Positions 9,293 to 16,656 of a stretch of 62,966 nucleotides of DNA are shown here, in pieces; the stretch's first letter is position 1; the number at the start of each line of letters is the position of its first letter. The stretch comes from JAHBNG01 sp039028975. Its GTDB lineage: Bacteria; Chloroflexota; Anaerolineae; Caldilineales; Caldilineaceae. The position numbers and the translations under genes were made by a program. The stretch is taken from the NCBI GenBank assembly GCA_039028975.1, contig JBCCHB010000099.1, positions 1 through 62,966 on the forward strand, written 5' to 3'. The notes below the pieces were generated by a model that saw nothing but the letters and a program-made list of their open reading frames with translations, did no database searches and was not told the origin of the DNA.

Positions 9293-10153
9293 ATGACTCT
9301 GACGTTAAATAGAGCGAAAAAGGAAGATCGTTTGGTAGTGGACGATCGCCCAGGATGGATACCAGATCATATCCACTCCGACTGGGATCCCAGCCCATAC
9401 GCCTATCAAACTGAGGAGGAGATGATGCCGGCAGGTGGTCCTCATAGCCGCAAGTTGAATTACATTGCTGAAGTACTGCGCCATCCGCTGGAAGACAAGA
9501 ACCTAATGTTTATCACGGATACGTTTCTGCTCTATCGAGACAAAAACAATATCAAGCAGCGAATTGCACCTGATTTTCTGCTATTGGACTATCGTGAAGA
9601 AGCTCCGTCTGCCTACGATCTGGATATTGAGCCAGTTCCCAAATTGATCATTGAATTAACCTCTCCAGATAGCATCTCTAGGGATCTAAATGAGAAGAAC
9701 CGCTTCTATCTAGAAGAGCTTGGTATCACAACTTACTTGGTAATCGATGCTATCACGCCACAAGGCCACCACCGATCACAAATTCGGCTCTATCTTTGGC
9801 GATTAGAGGGTGGACAGATGTGGAAAATTGATTCTGATTTAGATGGAGGCTATCTATTGCCTGAAATTGGCATTCGGCTCTATGCCGAGGGGCAACAGCT
9901 ACGATTTATCGATGTTGAAGCGAGTAAGAATTTACTAGACAGTGGAGAGCTTACCCTATCACTCAATCAAACTCAGCAGGCATTAGGTGCAACTCAGCAG
10001 GCATTGGATGCAACCCAGCAGACCCTACAGGATAAAGAAGAGCAACTTGATGAGACTCAATCTACCCTTGCAGCAGAACGTCAGGCGAGAGTAGAGGCAG
10101 AGGCTGAACTAGCTCGTCTGCGTCAGCTTTTGAAAGAGAAAAATGATGAATGA
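9293..10153 (+). CDS. Uma2-family putative endonuclease with coiled-coil tail
   Basis: A 286-residue protein. Residues 30-200 are the Uma2/DUF820 restriction-endonuclease-like fold: IAPDFLLLDYRE gives the acidic residue after PD, and PKLIIELTSPDSISRDLNEK with YLEELGITTYLVID gives the E...S...K-Y core. The family is expanded in Cyanobacteria and Chloroflexota; its function is largely unproven. Residues 225-285 form a coiled coil with a tandem heptad-like repeat (TQQALGA, TQQALDA, TQQTLQD) then AERQARVEAEAELARLRQLL, suggesting oligomerisation. AGGAG precedes the ATG. The stop overlaps the next gene's ATG (ATGA). Confidence 0.88.
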   Translation: MTLTLNRAKKEDRLVVDDRPGWIPDHIHSDWDPSPYAYQTEEEMMPAGGPHSRKLNYIAEVLRHPLEDKNLMFITDTFLLYRDKNNIKQRIAPDFLLLDYREEAPSAYDLDIEPVPKLIIELTSPDSISRDLNEKNRFYLEELGITTYLVIDAITPQGHHRSQIRLYLWRLEGGQMWKIDSDLDGGYLLPEIGIRLYAEGQQLRFIDVEASKNLLDSGELTLSLNQTQQALGATQQALDATQQTLQDKEEQLDETQSTLAAERQARVEAEAELARLRQLLKEKNDE

Positions 10154-11148
10154 ACCTGCCGTTGTCCATCTTACTTGAACGAGCCATTGAAGCCAGAAAA
10201 GCGGAACTGGATGCCGCACATCATGTGGCATGTCGCCTATTCAATGGGCCACGGGAGGGGTGCCCGGAGCTATTTGTTGACCTCTATGGCTCAACGGTTG
10301 TGCTCCACAACTATGCCGACCCTCCAGAGATGGGAGCGGAGAACTTGATCGCTGCGCAAGCGGTGGTTTGCAATCAGCTACCTTGGGTTTGTGGCATCAT
10401 CATCAAAGAGCGCAAAGGCGAAACGGATCAGCAACGCCATGGTCGGCTCATTGATGGGGAGAAGATAGATAAGCGGATTCGCGAGAACGGCATCTGGTAC
10501 GCCATTGACCTTTTGATGAATCAGGACGCCAGTTTTTATCTGGACACCCGGCTGTTACGAAAGTGGCTCATAGAGAAGATGGCGGGTGGCTCGGTCCTTA
10601 ATACCTTTGCCTACACAGGGGGCCTTGGTGTGGCAGCTGCGGCAGGCGGAGCCAGTCGCGTAGTCCAAACCGATCGAAACAAGCGCTTTCTCAACGTCAG
10701 CAAGATCTCCTACTCCCTCAACGGATTCCCCATCCAACGACGCGACTTCCAAAGCATGGATTTTTGGGCCTATATGAAGAGGCTTAATCGGGCTGGTGAA
10801 CGCTTTGACTGTGTGATTCTTGATCCCCCTTTCTATTCAACAACGTCTCAGGGAACCATCGACCTTAACAAGGATATGCATCGGCTCATCAACAAAGTAC
10901 GTCCCCTAGTCAACCACGGTGGCTTGATCGTAGCGGTGAATAATGCGCTCTATCTGAGTGGGCAGGCGTATATGGAATCCCTCAACGAACTTTGTATTGG
11001 GGGCTATGTGGACATCGAAGAAGTGATTCCTGTACCTGAAGAGTGCATCGGCTATCCATCAACCATTGTTGCGCCGCCTGTGACCGATCCAACGCCCTTT
11101 AATCATTCGACGAAGATAGTCGTTCTTAGGATTTTGCACAAAGTGTAA
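10150..11148 (+). CDS. RlmI-like SAM-dependent RNA methyltransferase
   Basis: A 332-residue methyltransferase of the RlmI/PF10672 group: GCPELFVDLYGSTVVLHNY resembles the post-PUA linker, SVLNTFAYTGGLGVAAAAGG is SAM motif I, VVQTDRNKRFL motif II, and FDCVILDPPFYS the catalytic DPPF motif. Relatives make m5C in 23S rRNA or act on other RNA. An N-terminal PUA domain is not evident. No Cys typical of m5C enzymes is visible right after DPPF, so the modified base is uncertain. The four-base overlap with the Uma2 gene indicates coupling. Confidence 0.85.
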   Translation: MNLPLSILLERAIEARKAELDAAHHVACRLFNGPREGCPELFVDLYGSTVVLHNYADPPEMGAENLIAAQAVVCNQLPWVCGIIIKERKGETDQQRHGRLIDGEKIDKRIRENGIWYAIDLLMNQDASFYLDTRLLRKWLIEKMAGGSVLNTFAYTGGLGVAAAAGGASRVVQTDRNKRFLNVSKISYSLNGFPIQRRDFQSMDFWAYMKRLNRAGERFDCVILDPPFYSTTSQGTIDLNKDMHRLINKVRPLVNHGGLIVAVNNALYLSGQAYMESLNELCIGGYVDIEEVIPVPEECIGYPSTIVAPPVTDPTPFNHSTKIVVLRILHKV

Positions 11149-11163
11149 ACAGGTTTCGATTAA

Positions 11164-11246
11164 CAGTAGATCGCAATGTCACTCTGTTTGGTTACAGTCG
11201 CTTGCGACGGAACCGAAGAGTCTCTCACTGGCATTGCGATCTACTG
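11164..11246. repeat. family B palindromic repeat, copy 1
   Basis: Perfect 15-nt arms, CAGTAGATCGCAATG (11164-11178) and its complement (11232-11246), bracket an 83-nt element. The centre contains TGTTTGGTTACAG, also seen in repeat family E. It lies between convergent genes, so it may also act as a bidirectional transcription barrier. Confidence 0.8.
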
Positions 11247-11247
11247 A

Positions 11248-12147
11248 TTAATGTTTGGATAAAGCTGTCGCCACCCTCAATGTGGTCTGATTGATGGTTG
11301 CTAGCAAGGAACGAGTAGCCGGGACTTGGCTACAGCCGGGGTCTATGCACTCCACTAAGACGGCGTCAATGACTTGGTCCCACGGTTGTGATTGCATGCT
11401 CATAGCAATCAATACGCCTTGGAGGGGCGAAACAGAGGGGTTGAAGGCGACATTTTCGGCGTATGGAGCGGCGAAGATTTGACCACTGCGTAGCCGTACG
11501 GCTACACCAGCATGATTTTCGGAGTAGGGTGCGTAACTGCGATTGGCCATGGCCAAGGCTGAGTTAGCAAGTTCATCTTGAGCGGCAGAAGGGAAGTGTA
11601 GCTCATGGCGCATTGGGTACATCAATCCACGGGGATTGCCCAGTGCAGTTGGCGTAAACGCGTTGGGCAGCAGATTCGCCAAAGGTTGGGGGGACATTTG
11701 GGGTGTGACGACCGTTAGAGATGGTTCATTGAGTTCCATCATAAATTGTCGACAGTGGCCGCAGGGAGCGCCGTTGACGCCAATCGCATGAATACCCTCT
11801 TCTCCGCGAATCCACGCGTAGAGGATGGCGGACTGTTCGGCATGGATGGTTGCATTGAGGGCCTGGCCAGGGAATTCGAAGTTAGCCCCAAAGTAGAGCT
11901 TGCCAGAAAGCGCCTGGACCACAGCACCCACATAGAATTGCGAAATGGGAGGCGAAGCGTAGAGCTTGGCAAACGGAACCAGCCGAAGAAGCAACTCATG
12001 AATAGATATCTTCAGCAATTCGGCCAGGTGAATGGCTAGCTCAGCCTGAATGATGCCGTCAAACGCTGGATTCAACAGGGCTTCCCGTAGGGGTGCTTGC
12101 CCTGCGCTAGGGAAGTTTTCTACTTCAGTCAGAAGCCTTTCTCTCAT
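11248..12147 (-). CDS. cdd: cytidine deaminase, two-domain type
   Basis: A 299-residue protein matching the dimeric E. coli-type cytidine deaminase, which converts (deoxy)cytidine to (deoxy)uridine in pyrimidine salvage. The catalytic half shows ATIHAEQSAI (zinc His and proton-shuttle Glu) and GAPCGHCRQFM (two zinc Cys). The C-terminal half is the expected non-catalytic pseudo-domain (RSYAPYSENHAGVAV... without HAE or PCxxC). Its ATG overlaps the stop of the M20 peptidase gene by four bases. Confidence 0.95.
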   Translation of the reverse strand: MRERLLTEVENFPSAGQAPLREALLNPAFDGIIQAELAIHLAELLKISIHELLLRLVPFAKLYASPPISQFYVGAVVQALSGKLYFGANFEFPGQALNATIHAEQSAILYAWIRGEEGIHAIGVNGAPCGHCRQFMMELNEPSLTVVTPQMSPQPLANLLPNAFTPTALGNPRGLMYPMRHELHFPSAAQDELANSALAMANRSYAPYSENHAGVAVRLRSGQIFAAPYAENVAFNPSVSPLQGVLIAMSMQSQPWDQVIDAVLVECIDPGCSQVPATRSLLATINQTTLRVATALSKH

Positions 12148-13310
12148 TTCGCAATTCCACAGTAATCAGTGGCCATTTCCGCTAAGACTTGGGCCAATTG
12201 CACTACCGATTCAAGATCCACCCACTCTTCTTTGGTATGAAGCCCATCACCCGTTGGCCCCATAATCACAGTCTCTACACCGCCTTTACTCAGGATGGCC
12301 GAATCCATCCACGCAGTATGGCCGACCATTTGCGGTCTCTTCCCCAAGATACGAGTAGCACAATTGGCCAGCGTTTGGACAATCGATGCATCTGCGCTTA
12401 CCTCGAAAGCATCTCGCACAAGCTTGACAGTCAGCGATGCCTGGAAAGTAGAATCGGCTGCAGAGAGCTTATCCAAAATCGCCTGAATCTCGCCAACGAC
12501 CGCCTCTTCTTCCTCACCGGGTACTATCCTTCGCTCAATCTGCACCACGCAGCGGCTGGCATACATACTCCACTCACTGCCGCCATGAATAGTGGCAACA
12601 TGGAGTGACGGCGGCCCGGCAAGCAGATGGGCGGGGCGCTGTCGCAGCGCTAGTTCTAGCTTGTCCAACTCACCCAACAGCCGTCCCGCCCGCATATTGG
12701 CATCAACCCCTTCGTCAAAGCGGCTCCCGTGGGCCGCGCGACCCAATAGCTCGACTTCGATCCAGATGAATCCTTTGTGGGCTAGGCAGATATCCAGATC
12801 CGTCGGTTCGGTCACAATGGCACCGTCTACTGGGTAACGTGGAGCAATATCTGCCGTGCCGATACTGGCAAATTCTTCATCAGCCACCGCAGCAATAAGC
12901 AGATCGCCACCAAGGGATATCCCGGCATCTTGCAGGGCCTTTACCGCGGCAATCGATGCCGCTAGGCTACCTTTCATGTCCTGAGCGCCCCTGCCATAGA
13001 GTCGCCCATCGGCAATCCGGCCGCTGAATGGTTCAGCCATTTCGTCTACGCTCACCGTATCCATATGGGCATTAAGCATGAGAGAGCGGCCGCTGCCCGC
13101 TCCTGGCCAAATGGCTACCACGCTGGGTCGGCCTGGCTCAGGTTCATGGGTCTCAACCTGCAAGCCCAGCTCATTCAATACTTGAGCCACATATCCAGCA
13201 ATTTCACCTTCACCGGCACCGGTAGGGGATAGAGAAGGGTTGGTCGAGTTGATTTGAACCAGTCGGCTCAGTAGCTCAGTCGTGTAGTTTCGGTCGATTT
13301 GAATCGACAT
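12144..13310 (-). CDS. M20 family ArgE/DapE-type metallopeptidase
   Basis: A 388-residue zinc hydrolase. LMLNAHMDTVSV carries the first metal His/Asp, GRGAQDMKGSLAA the bridging Asp, and IAAVADEEFASIG the catalytic Glu pair; VGHTAWMDSAIL and PTGDGLHTKEEWV complete the site, with a dimerisation (lid) domain at about 180-295 (HGSRFDEGVDA). The family includes acetylornithine deacetylase, succinyl-DAP desuccinylase and carboxypeptidases. Absence of arg or dap genes nearby makes a general amidase or peptidase role more likely. It is coupled to cdd downstream and follows the MBL-fold gene after 18 nt. Confidence 0.9.
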   Translation of the reverse strand: MSIQIDRNYTTELLSRLVQINSTNPSLSPTGAGEGEIAGYVAQVLNELGLQVETHEPEPGRPSVVAIWPGAGSGRSLMLNAHMDTVSVDEMAEPFSGRIADGRLYGRGAQDMKGSLAASIAAVKALQDAGISLGGDLLIAAVADEEFASIGTADIAPRYPVDGAIVTEPTDLDICLAHKGFIWIEVELLGRAAHGSRFDEGVDANMRAGRLLGELDKLELALRQRPAHLLAGPPSLHVATIHGGSEWSMYASRCVVQIERRIVPGEEEEAVVGEIQAILDKLSAADSTFQASLTVKLVRDAFEVSADASIVQTLANCATRILGKRPQMVGHTAWMDSAILSKGGVETVIMGPTGDGLHTKEEWVDLESVVQLAQVLAEMATDYCGIAK

Positions 13311-13328
13311 ATTATTGCACCATGTGTC

Positions 13329-14180
13329 CTATTCTGCCTGCCAGATCCACTGGCCATTCTCGTGGCTCAAGCGGCCAAAGACGCTATTGGAAAAGTGGCC
13401 GTCAGCCACCAAGACGTTTGGTTGGGCAAGCTCTGCATAGATGCCTTCTCGGGTAGTGCGACCCTGGACTGGATCGATATCAAAGGCCACAGACCAGTCT
13501 GCCTCTTTGAATTGGGCTTCCGAATGAAGCAAATCCACAATCAGGTAGACTACCTGATCACCTGCATCGAGACGGAGTGAAATATGGCCAGGCGTATGGC
13601 CAGGCGTGGAAAGAACCGTAACGCCTGGTGCTAATTCATCTCTGGCGGTGATGAATTCGATCACGTCCTTTATGGGATCAACGACAGTGATCTGATTGGG
13701 ACCCATCCCTGTCTCATCGGCTTGCCAAAAATCCCATTCAGCCTGGGTGCAGAGATAGCGAGCATTGGGGAAAGAGAGGACCTGCTTGCCATCCACTTCT
13801 TGGGATGTCCAACCTACATGGTCTAGGTGTAGGTGGGAGTAGACGACTTGAGTAATCTGGTCAGCCGTAAGTCCAGTTTGGGCGAAGCTCTCCATAAATT
13901 TTCCGCCTATAAATGGACCAAAGCCAGGGAAGTCGACGGTCATAGGTCCAAAGCCCAGGTCCAGCAGAATATTCTGGTCTCCAGTCTCGATCAGGAAACC
14001 ACCGATCGTCACCACCAATCGCCCCTGGTCATCCAGCAGATGGGCATAGTCACCCCATCCCTTCTTTGCCGAAGCGGGGTACATAGCTGTCGGTTCAATA
14101 AGGCCACCGCCATCGGCAATAAATGTAATTTTGAAATCACCAACTGTGCGAGATTGAAGTTCTGCAAATTGTGCCATCAT
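13329..14180 (-). CDS. metallo-beta-lactamase-fold hydrolase (lactonase-like)
   Basis: A 283-residue MBL-fold enzyme with the full metal motif: VVYSHLHLDHVGW (HxHxDH), STPGHTPGHISLRL (next His) and a late VADGHFSN His. Its size and GHTPGH wording match the AHL-lactonase/AttM-like branch, which opens lactones, but hydrolysis of other esters is equally possible. AAGGAAG stands before tandem ATG codons; the first is used here. It belongs to the minus-strand run IMPase, MBL, M20, cdd. Confidence 0.9.
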   Translation of the reverse strand: MMAQFAELQSRTVGDFKITFIADGGGLIEPTAMYPASAKKGWGDYAHLLDDQGRLVVTIGGFLIETGDQNILLDLGFGPMTVDFPGFGPFIGGKFMESFAQTGLTADQITQVVYSHLHLDHVGWTSQEVDGKQVLSFPNARYLCTQAEWDFWQADETGMGPNQITVVDPIKDVIEFITARDELAPGVTVLSTPGHTPGHISLRLDAGDQVVYLIVDLLHSEAQFKEADWSVAFDIDPVQGRTTREGIYAELAQPNVLVADGHFSNSVFGRLSHENGQWIWQAE

Positions 14181-14222
14181 TTTCTTCCTTTCTGGATTTC
14201 TTCCCTATTTTACTACGAATAT

Positions 14223-15032
14223 CTAATCGCTGCTACTCATCCCCCTTCTTACCCGTTCTTCTAATGTTCCGTGAACAGCTTTGGTCGCGGCAATGCCACC
14301 ACTGCTCTTCTCCAGCGAAACAGGGGAACCGCCAGCCTGAGTAAAGAGGCCACCGGCTTCGGCAATGAGCAGTGCACCGGCGGCCCAATCCCAAGAGCTA
14401 ATGGTCAAATTGATATAGCCATCGAAGCGCCCAGCAGCAATCCACGCCAGGGCGAGGGCGGCAGAGCCTGTCCCGCGTAAGGTACGCACCTCTAGTCCGA
14501 GGGTGCTTAGTATGTTAAAGACAACTTGACGGTCGCTATTTTCGCGACTCCAATCCAGGCAGACAACGGCTGCGCCCAGTTCATCAACTTGGCTGCAGTG
14601 GATGGGCTGTCCGTTAAGCGTACTGCCTTCTCCCTTTACCGCACTAAATAGCTCATTCAAATTGGGATCATAGATGACGCCCACCACAATCTCATTGTTG
14701 ACGGCGACCCCGATGGAGGTGCAAAAGCTAGGAATGCCTCGGCTATAGTTGCTGGTGCCGTCAATGGGATCGATGATCCAGCGCACCTCACCTTGTTGAG
14801 GCAACGACGAATCCTCTTCTTCGGTGAGAAAAGCGTGCTCGGGAAAGGCAGCCTGTACACTGTCTGTAATCAGGGCTTGGGCCTCAAAGTCGACAGCCGT
14901 CACGACATCGCGAAAGCCTTTGTCGGTTAGCTCAAGAGGCTCTTGAAGTCGGCGCAACATGAGCGCGCCTGCCTCCTGAGCCGCCTTCTCGGCGACAGCT
15001 TGCCAGAGTAAATAATCAGATTGTTTATACAT
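14223..15032 (-). CDS. inositol monophosphatase family phosphatase
   Basis: A 269-residue Mg-dependent phosphatase. LTEEEDSS supplies the first metal Glu, WIIDPIDGTSNYSRG is motif 1, and ISSWDWAAGALLIAEAGG motif 2. The family covers inositol-1-phosphatase, SuhB, histidinol phosphatase and FBPase/PAP-phosphatase; the sequence read here does not separate them. GAAGGA precedes the ATG. It starts 30 nt after the nucleotidyltransferase gene, so it could be read through from the upstream conflict-like operon. Confidence 0.92.
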   Translation of the reverse strand: MYKQSDYLLWQAVAEKAAQEAGALMLRRLQEPLELTDKGFRDVVTAVDFEAQALITDSVQAAFPEHAFLTEEEDSSLPQQGEVRWIIDPIDGTSNYSRGIPSFCTSIGVAVNNEIVVGVIYDPNLNELFSAVKGEGSTLNGQPIHCSQVDELGAAVVCLDWSRENSDRQVVFNILSTLGLEVRTLRGTGSAALALAWIAAGRFDGYINLTISSWDWAAGALLIAEAGGLFTQAGGSPVSLEKSSGGIAATKAVHGTLEERVRRGMSSSD

Positions 15033-15062
15033 ATTGATCCTTCTTGTGGAACAGGTTGATCC

Positions 15063-15524
15063 TTATTGTGGAACAGGATTGGAATCATTCGTGTTGGTTA
15101 ACGCCTCAACGTCATTCAGATCCCGCTCTCTTCCTGCGGCGCGTTTGGCATCAATAAGATCAGCTTTGGAGACAACCCAAAATGACTGTTCCCCGGCAAA
15201 CATCTCTACCTTGTTGGCCCAAGCTGTTTCAAAATCCAAACCAGGAATATCCAGCATAATGTCAATTTTGATGCCGTTCTCGAAGATCAGGTATTTGACC
15301 TGAACCAGTCCACTAGGATCGACCAGCGATGCTGTATCATACCCTAAATCGGCCAAGACTTGAAGGACGCGTTCAGCATTCTCGATGCTCGGCTCAATCA
15401 ATAGATCGACATCGCCAGTCATCCGCGGCACGCCATGTAGAATAGCGGCAACTCCTCCAATGACGACGTATTTAACTCTGTTTTTTTCTAAGGACGCAAA
15501 CAGATCCTTGGAACGCGTGATCAT
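15063..15524 (-). CDS. MNT-type nucleotidyltransferase (toxin-like)
   Basis: 153 residues from the ATG at 15524, chosen over a longer frame from 15605 because GGAA stands eight bases upstream and the longer part overlaps the preceding gene and looks non-protein. VIGGVAAILHGVPRMTGDVDLLI is the minimal nucleotidyltransferase core, with the GG pair and DxD. KIDIMLDIPGLDF gives the third acidic strand, and VVSKADLIDAKRAAGRERDLNDVEAL is the usual tail of DUF6036/AbiEii-like proteins. Such enzymes transfer NMP to proteins or tRNA in type IV toxin systems. The 53-nt overlap with the preceding 70-codon gene suggests an obligate pair. Confidence 0.8.
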   Translation of the reverse strand: MITRSKDLFASLEKNRVKYVVIGGVAAILHGVPRMTGDVDLLIEPSIENAERVLQVLADLGYDTASLVDPSGLVQVKYLIFENGIKIDIMLDIPGLDFETAWANKVEMFAGEQSFWVVSKADLIDAKRAAGRERDLNDVEALTNTNDSNPVPQ

Positions 15525-15684
15525 CGTCAAATTTCCGAAAAACGTCTGGGTTATTTTGCAACAGGATTTCGGTCCACTCGTCCAGCCAAGCAATACGCTC
15601 AGCAACAGTTAGGGTGGAGAACCAGCGGGCTTTGTCGGCCAGAGTTTCGTCGATAAATTCGTTGGAGAGGGTTAGTTTTGGCAT
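15472..15684 (-). CDS. small protein paired with nucleotidyltransferase (antitoxin-like?)
   Basis: A 70-residue acidic protein: helix-rich ADKARWFSTLTVAERIAWLD and WTEILLQNNPDVFRKFDDDH. No enzyme motif is present. It overlaps the nucleotidyltransferase start by 53 nt in another frame, on the same strand, which suggests a co-produced partner rather than chance. Small partners before MNT proteins are common in two-gene toxin systems; the antitoxin role is inference only. The last 15 residues, where the frames overlap, are the least certain. Confidence 0.6.
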   Translation of the reverse strand: MPKLTLSNEFIDETLADKARWFSTLTVAERIAWLDEWTEILLQNNPDVFRKFDDDHAFQGSVCVLRKKQS

Positions 15685-15721
15685 GTTTTTGGCTGAATCG
15701 TTACAGTAAAATCTCTATTGA

Positions 15722-16111
15722 TCATTCTGACAATTCTACAACCTGGGCGGGTCCGTTCAGCGTGATAGAGAAGTTATTCAAGATATCTCTGCCTATCAGT
15801 GGCTCGCTACCCAATGGTGTCGCGACGACTGGAACTGCAGAGAACGTAAATGGTCCGATTTCAATTGTCACATCATAAACGGCTACCTGAGTTCGGTGAC
15901 CAGTTACGCCACGGATATACAAAGAATCGCTCTGCTCCAATCCCAACTCTTCTAATATATCTTTGGGAACGATGGTTGCGTCAGCCCCTGTATCGACCAT
16001 CGCATTCAACTGGATTCCCTCATTATTTGTTCCAGGTGCTCGCAACAGAATGGAAAGCTGCGGTGCCGCAGGATCGTATGATAGATCGTAGTCGTAAGAG
16101 TATACAAGCAT
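15722..16111 (-). CDS. retropepsin-like (clan AA) aspartic protease
   Basis: A 129-residue single-domain aspartic protease. NAMVDTGADATIVP (about 37-50) is the catalytic DTGA motif with the flanking hydrophobics of retroviral-like proteases; PLIGRDILNNFSITLNGP is the conserved C-terminal motif of bacterial retropepsin-like proteins. Such enzymes dimerise, each subunit giving one Asp. There is no signal peptide, so it is cytoplasmic. It begins one base after the RelB-DUF5678 gene, implying coupled production and a possible enzyme-substrate or enzyme-inhibitor relation. Confidence 0.88.
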   Translation of the reverse strand: MLVYSYDYDLSYDPAAPQLSILLRAPGTNNEGIQLNAMVDTGADATIVPKDILEELGLEQSDSLYIRGVTGHRTQVAVYDVTIEIGPFTFSAVPVVATPLGSEPLIGRDILNNFSITLNGPAQVVELSE

Positions 16112-16112
16112 G

Positions 16113-16637
16113 TTATCGTACGAACCTTGGCGAACGGAAATTTAAAGTTTTACGCTCTGGGGATTCTTCTACCTGGGTGATTAATACGGTTTTATTTGGA
16201 TATTTCTCCCTGCGACGTATGATAAGCGCGACTTTGTCTGAGTCATGATCCACAACCTCCCCTTGATAAACAGCCACATACTGATCCGGATAAAGCTCGC
16301 GCAATTCTGTATGCATGACTTCATAGGCTTCCCGCTCCTTCAGGATAGCCTCATGTTCTGGGCCCAAAGCAGTTGCGGCTTCTGGCCCTGGCTCAACCAA
16401 AACGCCTTTCGACTCACCTGATGGCCCATTCGTCAGCGAATTCGCGCTATGGCCATTGATGTTGTTCTCATCATGAGGCACCACAATCTCAAACGGAATG
16501 CCCCGCTTGAAGACAATCTGCTTGTAAAAGAGGGCAATGGCTTGAGAGGCAGTCAGTTCGAGTTCACTAAGTATCTCTTCGGCCCGCTCTTTTAAATCTG
16601 GATCGATTTGAGCCGAGATTGAAGTTGTATTGGCCAT
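16113..16637 (-). CDS. RelB/DinJ antitoxin-like protein fused to DUF5678-type domain
   Basis: 174 residues from the ATG at 16637, chosen because GGAGC lies five bases upstream; a longer frame from 16673 lacks this. Residues 1-48 are a RelB/DinJ ribbon-helix-helix antitoxin domain (ISAQIDPDLKERAEEILSEL, then AIALFYKQIVFKRGIPFEI). A low-complexity linker follows, then residues about 100-160 match DUF5678: LRELYPDQYVAVYQGEVVDH and IIRRREKYPNK. RelB domains bind operator DNA and neutralise RelE-type toxins, but no RelE is encoded nearby. It may autoregulate the operon. The protease gene follows after one base. Confidence 0.78.
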   Translation of the reverse strand: MANTTSISAQIDPDLKERAEEILSELELTASQAIALFYKQIVFKRGIPFEIVVPHDENNINGHSANSLTNGPSGESKGVLVEPGPEAATALGPEHEAILKEREAYEVMHTELRELYPDQYVAVYQGEVVDHDSDKVALIIRRREKYPNKTVLITQVEESPERKTLNFRSPRFVR

Positions 16638-16656
16638 TTTTGCTCCGTTATTCATG

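Noticed and set aside
15525..15605. N-terminal extension of the nucleotidyltransferase
   Set aside because: It overlaps the 70-codon upstream gene in another frame, has no ribosome site, and does not match the start of related nucleotidyltransferases.
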